NCBI RefSeq assembly: GCF_000335475.2
Contig: NZ_ANAH02000011.1
Coordinates: forward strand, 1-64,000
DNA length: 64,000 bases
Source of the DNA: Cystobacter fuscus DSM 2262
Lineage (GTDB): Bacteria; Myxococcota; Myxococcia; Myxococcales; Myxococcaceae
Direction of reading: 5' to 3'
The notes beneath the pieces were generated by a model. That model did no database searches. It was not told the origin of the DNA and saw nothing but the letters and a program-made list of their open reading frames with translations. Position numbers and translations under genes: made by a program. Shown here one piece after another: positions 59,620-64,000 of the stretch (positions are counted from its first letter, which is position 1; every line of letters starts with the position of its first letter).

Positions 59620-60390
59620 ATGAACATGCGGATGACGACCCTGATGGTCCTGGCGAGCACGGTCGGCGCCCTGTCTGGCTGCGCCGTGCAACAGCCTTCC
59701 CCCGGCTGCCAGATCCAGGACGGGCTCTGGCAGGTCACGTACATTCCGAAGAACCCCGAGGCTGTCTCCCGGTCGTGCGGAACCCTCACCGCGGACCAGT
59801 TCGGGGTGTACAAGTACATGGTCCCCGTGAGCGAGGAGCCCCAGGCACCGACCTCCGTGGCCCTCCGTCCCCTGGCGGCGGTCGCACTGACGACCTACGT
59901 CGACACGTCTGGCACCCGGCGGCCCCGGGTAACGCTGAATCCTCCGGCGGACTCCTCGAGCCCGACGGATCCCACGGGCTCGCTCCGGGCCTCCGCGCTG
60001 GCCACGGCCCTGTCGGCGTTCGCCGATGAGCCGGACGACCAGGACGTGTGCCTGGCGCCGTCCTTCAGCCGGATCACGATCGAGGCCCGGGCCGTGGCGG
60101 ACGCCAGTGGCGGTCCCTTGCCCGCGCGGACGGTGGATTACCAGTTCGCCAACGTGTCCGTGTATTCCTCGCCGTCGGCTCCGGGAACCACGTTCGAGGG
60201 CTCGCTGGTGTTTGGTGATGGCTCCTGCACGGCCGAATACCGGGTGCTGGGCCTGTCTCCCGCGGTGCCGTGCGGCACGACCGACGACTGTCGGAACCCG
60301 GCCCTGGGCATCAACCCGGAGCTCGACGTGGTGTGCCTCCACGGAGGCTGCTCGCCCAATCCCGCCAGGGCGTTTCCGTTTCTCGAGTAG
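59620..60390 (+). CDS. Lipoprotein downstream of Oar-like receptor
   Basis: 256 residues with lipobox (STVGALSGC, Cys17). The mature part begins with a Cys-rich stretch (GCQIQDGLWQVTYIPKNPEA), then a beta-rich domain (YQFANVSVYSSPSA) and ends with disulfide-like CGTTDDCRN and CLHGGCSPN. ATG 59620 (MNMRMTT) is preferred over the upstream in-frame ATG 59605. It is probably cotranscribed with the receptor and could be its surface lipoprotein, as in SusCD-like pairs, but I see no SusD similarity. Confidence 0.75.
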   Translation: MNMRMTTLMVLASTVGALSGCAVQQPSPGCQIQDGLWQVTYIPKNPEAVSRSCGTLTADQFGVYKYMVPVSEEPQAPTSVALRPLAAVALTTYVDTSGTRRPRVTLNPPADSSSPTDPTGSLRASALATALSAFADEPDDQDVCLAPSFSRITIEARAVADASGGPLPARTVDYQFANVSVYSSPSAPGTTFEGSLVFGDGSCTAEYRVLGLSPAVPCGTTDDCRNPALGINPELDVVCLHGGCSPNPARAFPFLE

Positions 60391-60418
60391 TCCCAGGTAC
60401 CTCTGGAGTCACCGCGCC

Positions 60419-62476
60419 ATGATGAAGATGCTTCGCTTTGCCTTGATGGGGTGGGTGCTGTGTTCCGCCTCTCCCGCACTCGCCGCTCCTTATTGGAGCA
60501 CCTTCAAACAGGATCGGTGCACCGACTCGGGCCGGCGCCAGCACTCGGCGCAGTTGATGAACATCCCTCCCAACACCTCCTGGGAGAGCGCGTGCCAGGC
60601 CACCGGCGCCACCGTGGCCGGCTACACCTTCCTGCGCCCCACCCGCTGCGTGAACAAGGGCACCTCCGGCATGTGGGGCGAGTTCGAGGTGAATGACACC
60701 ACCTGCAACCCGGTGACGGAGTGCAACTCCTCCCTCCCGGCTGGCACCTTCTCCAAGCCCGGGAACACCGGCTCGGTGAGCTGTGAGGCCTTCTGCGCCA
60801 ACCGTGACGCCAACTGGGGCCAGCGTGGCACGTGTGTGAAGGGGCTGGTCACCAGTGGCCCTCATGCGGGCACCTGCCTGGCCTGCACCGACGTTGCCTC
60901 CGAGCAGGGCGACACCGGCGTCACCTGCACCTGCAAGGCGCCTGCGAAGGGCTTCGCGGATCTCCATGCGCACCCGTTCGCCAACCTCGCTTTCGGCGGC
61001 CAGGCTTTTTTCGGCAAGGCCTACGGTCCCCTCAGCTCCACCTTGCCGTGGTGCGACAGTGTCCACGGGCCGGGGGGCACCCGGGACTCCTTGGGCAGCA
61101 TCATGGCGACCCTCGGCTACGGCACGGGCGGCTCGGGCCATCGGGTGGGGGGCTACCCGCAGTACGACGGCTGGCCGCGTTGGAACAGCTACACGCACCA
61201 GTCCATGTATGAGGATTGGCTCTACCGCTCCGTGCAGGGCGGCCTGCGGCTGATGGTGACGTTGGCCGTCAACAACCAGGATCTCTTCGGCTTCCCCATC
61301 TACGCCACCAAGGCGCCGGGCCGCACGGGAGAGGACATGGAGGCGGTGGATCTCCAGATCGCCGAGGCCTACGCCATGCAGAGCTACCTCGACAACAAGG
61401 CGGGCGGCGCGGGACGCGGCTGGTTCCGCATCGTGAAGTCTCCCGCGGAGGCCCGCACCGTCATCGCCCAGGGCAAGCTGGCGGTGGTGCTGGGCGCCGA
61501 GGTGGACTACCTCTTCGATTGCCGCCGCAACAGCTCGTGCTCGAGCGCGTATGTGGAGGAGCGGCTGGACCATTACCAGGCCCTGGGCCTGCGCCACCTC
61601 TTCCCCGTCCACTTCAAGCAGAACGCCTTCGCGGGCTCGGCGCTCACCAGCATCACGACCGAGGGAGACTCTCGCGACTGCAAGCAGGAGGGCTACGTCT
61701 ACAAGCGAGACGTCGCCCGGGATCCCATCTGTGGCGCGCAGGGGCTCACGACCCTGGGCCGCACGCTGGTGCGCGGGATGATGCGCCGGAAGATGCTGAT
61801 CGACATCGACCACATGTCGAAGCTGGCCTTCGATGACACGCTGGGGATGGTGGAGCCCTACGGCTACCCGGTGGTGAGCGGCCACACCACGCTGTTCGAG
61901 ACAGCCCGTGGCAACAAGCGCCACGAGGGCAGCCTCAAGTCGGAGCAGCTCCAGCGCATCCGCCACGTGGGCGGCATGGTGTCGCTCATCCTGGACCAGG
62001 GCAATCGCGACGAGGTTCCCACCTGGCGCGGCGCGGGTCAGCCGGTGGTGGAGCACCAGTGCGGCAGCACCTCGCAGAGCTGGGCCCAGGCGTACCTCTA
62101 TCTGTCGAAGGAGCTGGGCGGGGCGCCGGTGGGCTTCGGCTCGGACTTCAACGGCTTCGCGGGCCTGCCGAGCCCCCGCTTTGGTGCCGAGGCATGCCAC
62201 GGCGGCAGCTCCGCCGCGCAGGTGGCTCGCACGAGCTACCCGCTGAGCATCGCCGTGGAGAACAGCGTCACGAAGCTGGAGCGCAGCGTGGTGGGCAACA
62301 AGGTGTTCGACATCAACGAGGATGGCGTGGCCCACGCGGGCATGATGCCGGACTTCATCGCGGAGCTCCGCCGCCAGGGCCTGCGCGGCCAGGATCTGGA
62401 GCCGCTGATGAACTCAGCCGAGGGCTACCTCCAGGTCTGGGAGCGCGCCGAGGCCATGGGCGCCACCGTGCCGTGA
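60419..62476 (+). CDS. Secreted M19 dipeptidase-like protein
   Basis: 685 residues: signal peptide (ALMGWVLCSASPALA), a Cys-rich N-terminal region of about 150 residues (QDRCTDSGRRQHSA, CEAFCANRDANWG, CTDVASEQ), then an amidohydrolase-fold domain from about 175. It has metal-ligand motifs of renal dipeptidases: DLHAHPF (about 179), IDIDHMSKLAF (about 461), SGHTTLF and GSDFNGF (about 573). M19 enzymes cleave dipeptides, including D-amino acid-containing ones. The Cys-rich extension is unusual. Follows the lipoprotein gene by 28 bases, perhaps cotranscribed. Confidence 0.82.
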   Translation: MMKMLRFALMGWVLCSASPALAAPYWSTFKQDRCTDSGRRQHSAQLMNIPPNTSWESACQATGATVAGYTFLRPTRCVNKGTSGMWGEFEVNDTTCNPVTECNSSLPAGTFSKPGNTGSVSCEAFCANRDANWGQRGTCVKGLVTSGPHAGTCLACTDVASEQGDTGVTCTCKAPAKGFADLHAHPFANLAFGGQAFFGKAYGPLSSTLPWCDSVHGPGGTRDSLGSIMATLGYGTGGSGHRVGGYPQYDGWPRWNSYTHQSMYEDWLYRSVQGGLRLMVTLAVNNQDLFGFPIYATKAPGRTGEDMEAVDLQIAEAYAMQSYLDNKAGGAGRGWFRIVKSPAEARTVIAQGKLAVVLGAEVDYLFDCRRNSSCSSAYVEERLDHYQALGLRHLFPVHFKQNAFAGSALTSITTEGDSRDCKQEGYVYKRDVARDPICGAQGLTTLGRTLVRGMMRRKMLIDIDHMSKLAFDDTLGMVEPYGYPVVSGHTTLFETARGNKRHEGSLKSEQLQRIRHVGGMVSLILDQGNRDEVPTWRGAGQPVVEHQCGSTSQSWAQAYLYLSKELGGAPVGFGSDFNGFAGLPSPRFGAEACHGGSSAAQVARTSYPLSIAVENSVTKLERSVVGNKVFDINEDGVAHAGMMPDFIAELRRQGLRGQDLEPLMNSAEGYLQVWERAEAMGATVP

Positions 62477-62823
62477 GCCCGCTCGCCGCCTGGGCGCCCG
62501 CGAGCGACCGCACCCGGTGGGAGAGGGATGCCAGGGCCACCGCGCGGGGGTTGGAAGGGCATGCGCTGGGACAGCTCGGGCGACAGATCAGCGCGCCGTC
62601 ATTGCCCTCATCGTCTCGGAAAGCATCATGGAGGCGATGCAACGACTGGGCGTGACGGATGCCAGGTTCGAGGAGGTTTGAATGTCACCTCCAGACGTCT
62701 CATGACAGCGGAGCCGCCCTGTGTGGGAGCAATGGTATTCGGGATCCGGTTCCCGTCATGCATTGACCCCGCTCGTTCTCCGGGCGTCTACTCGCGCTCC
62801 CTCGAACACTTGCGGGAGCCTCC
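62477..62823. other. Gap with possible coding remnant
   Basis: No gene called. From 62580 to 62681 a plus-strand frame reads like coding sequence (RATDQRAVIALIVSESIMEA, then MQRLGVTDARFEEV and TGA) but has no start and no match that I recognise. The promoter of the phospholipase gene is presumably in 62690-62820. Confidence 0.3.
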
Positions 62824-64000
62824 ATGACCACGAACGCCCTCGACCTCACCCACACCTACCACGTCGCGCCCGCGCTTTGGGAGGAGCCGCGCTGCTATTG
62901 GCAGGCGGTGGCCTCCGGCGTCGGCATCGCCCTCCAACCGCTGCCGACAAAGCGCTCGGAGGCACGCGCCTTCCAGTTCAAGCTGCACGCGCGGCCCGAC
63001 GGCTCGGTCACCCTTGCCACGTCCGAGGGCCCGGTGCGCCTCGACGGCCGCGCGCTGGTGGTCTGCGGACCGCATGAGAACAAGAGCGCGGCCACGCCGT
63101 TTTGGCTGCATGCGGTGGGCCCGTGCTTCGCGCTCGAGGTAGCCGACGGCAGCGGGCGACTCGTGGAATGCGAGAACGGCAACCTCGGCGCGGGCACCTC
63201 GATCCAGGTCTGGAAGACGGCGCTCGCCGCATCGATCCCGAGCGACTGGACTACCCTGCCCGCCGATCAGCAGCGCACGCTCTGGAAGTTCGACCGCTCG
63301 GACGGCTTCATCGCGTCGGCCTGGATGGCCCGGCTCGTGAACAAGGACACGCCGCTGAACGAGCTTGCGATGGTCGGCACGCACGACTCCACCACCTGGA
63401 AGTGGGACTCGGCCAACTATTCGCGCACGCAGGATCTCACGTTCCTGGAACAGCTGAAGATCGGTGTGCGCTACTTCGACCTGCGGCTGGGCGACGACTT
63501 CGAGAACTACCACGGCGGCAAGAACGGGTTCAGCTTCGACGACGTGCTGAAGGACGCCGGCCAGTTCCTCGGCGAGCACAGCGGCGAGGTCATCCTGCTC
63601 GCCATCAACCGCGACAGCAACGCGCCCAAGGACCCCGCGAAGGTCGCGCAGTTCGCGAGCGACATCGAGGATGTGGTCCTGCACCGCCCGAGCCGCGTGA
63701 AGCACCGAGTGCACTGGTTCGCTGAGAACCGCATCCCCACCGTGCGCGAGGCCTTCGGCCGCGTCGTGCTCGTGCGCCGCTACGCCGACCCGCGCCCCAC
63801 TGCCCCCGGCATCGCGCTGACGAACTGGCCCGACAGTTCCGGCACGACCTTCGACAACACAGTGGGCGGCGTGACGGTTCGCATCCAGGACGAGTACCAG
63901 CTGGTGCAGAACAGCAGCAAAAAGGACGCGATCCGCCGCCTGTGGGCCGACATGACCGCGGCGACGCCGCCCGCCGGCCGCTGGTCGATCAACTTTACGA
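62824..64000 (+). CDS. Phosphatidylinositol-specific phospholipase C, partial
   Basis: At least 392 residues; it continues past the window end. No signal peptide. An N-terminal ricin-like or fascin-like domain (about 1-165; VADGSGRLVECENGNLGAGT, QVWK) precedes a PI-PLC X domain: the first catalytic His in MVGTHDSTTWKWD (about 185), Arg in VRYFDLRLG, and the second His in ENYHGGKNGFSFDD (about 230). It likely cleaves phosphatidylinositol or GPI lipids of eukaryotic prey or its own membranes. ATG 62824 has a GCGGGAGCC site upstream. Confidence 0.85.
   Translation, partial: MTTNALDLTHTYHVAPALWEEPRCYWQAVASGVGIALQPLPTKRSEARAFQFKLHARPDGSVTLATSEGPVRLDGRALVVCGPHENKSAATPFWLHAVGPCFALEVADGSGRLVECENGNLGAGTSIQVWKTALAASIPSDWTTLPADQQRTLWKFDRSDGFIASAWMARLVNKDTPLNELAMVGTHDSTTWKWDSANYSRTQDLTFLEQLKIGVRYFDLRLGDDFENYHGGKNGFSFDDVLKDAGQFLGEHSGEVILLAINRDSNAPKDPAKVAQFASDIEDVVLHRPSRVKHRVHWFAENRIPTVREAFGRVVLVRRYADPRPTAPGIALTNWPDSSGTTFDNTVGGVTVRIQDEYQLVQNSSKKDAIRRLWADMTAATPPAGRWSINFT

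Noticed and set aside
1-64000. CRISPR arrays, tRNA and rRNA genes
   Set aside because: Looked for regularly spaced repeats and for TTCGA-type T-loop and rRNA core sequences by eye; none seen.

Overview
The window looks like chromosome of a predatory myxobacterium, most likely of the Cystobacter/Archangium/Stigmatella group. This is inferred from very high GC with strong GC3 bias, an Oar-type TonB-dependent receptor, a Ser/Thr kinase fused to TPRs, many lipoproteins and outer-membrane barrels, and a large set of secreted lytic enzymes. No rRNA, tRNA, CRISPR array or complete insertion sequence was recognised. Function calls come from reading motifs, not from database searches.

Layout. 1-505: the 3' part of a degenerate group II intron whose reverse transcriptase is almost wholly deleted. 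631-5491: urease operon ureD-ureAB-ureC-ureF-ureG, with fused gamma/beta subunits, no ureE, and a His-rich UreG. 5564-8937 (minus): a Ttg2D/MlaC-HpnM-like periplasmic protein and an HpnN-like RND exporter. 9169-10368: metK with a terminator.

10460-20391 (minus) is the most interesting part. Ten genes with overlaps or gaps of at most 11 bases encode a MotA/MotB stator, a membrane protein that reads as a fusion of the FliF C-terminal part with a FliG-like C-terminal domain, a TonB/AgmX-like protein, two predicted outer-membrane barrels, lipoproteins and a repeat-rich protein. No flagellar export, rod, hook or filament gene is present. I read it as an undescribed ion-driven, envelope-spanning machine.

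20502-24564: housekeeping and regulatory genes (YchJ-like protein, uppP, Nudix hydrolase, single-domain response regulator, unknown protein). 24587-37644: a degradative arsenal of alpha-lytic-type protease with ricin-type lectin, GH18 chitinase, GH30 glucanase, GH26 mannanase and GH19 chitinase, interrupted by a double-SWIM SNF2 ATPase and a fatty-acid hydroxylase-like protein. 37967-44182: glutamine amidotransferase, kinase-TPR sensor and a 682-683-residue unknown protein.

44259-50519: duplicated small STAS-like genes plus a third, broken copy, a double-glycine leader peptide gene, an M23 endopeptidase, a secreted broad-specificity amino-acid racemase and an OYE-family reductase. 50574-52700: GH114-like secreted hydrolase. 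52760-55105 is a stretch of gene fragments (kelch, lipase-like, unknown) and a Tn5-type bleomycin-binding protein, bounded by 21-base direct repeats. 55135-64000: second OYE reductase, Oar-like receptor, lipoprotein, M19 dipeptidase-like protein and a phosphatidylinositol phospholipase C cut by the window end.

How they fit together. The secreted protease, glycosidases, M23 peptidase, racemase, dipeptidase and phospholipase suit a lifestyle of lysing fungi and bacteria. The Oar-like receptor could import products. The motor-like operon could power an envelope process such as gliding, secretion or transport.
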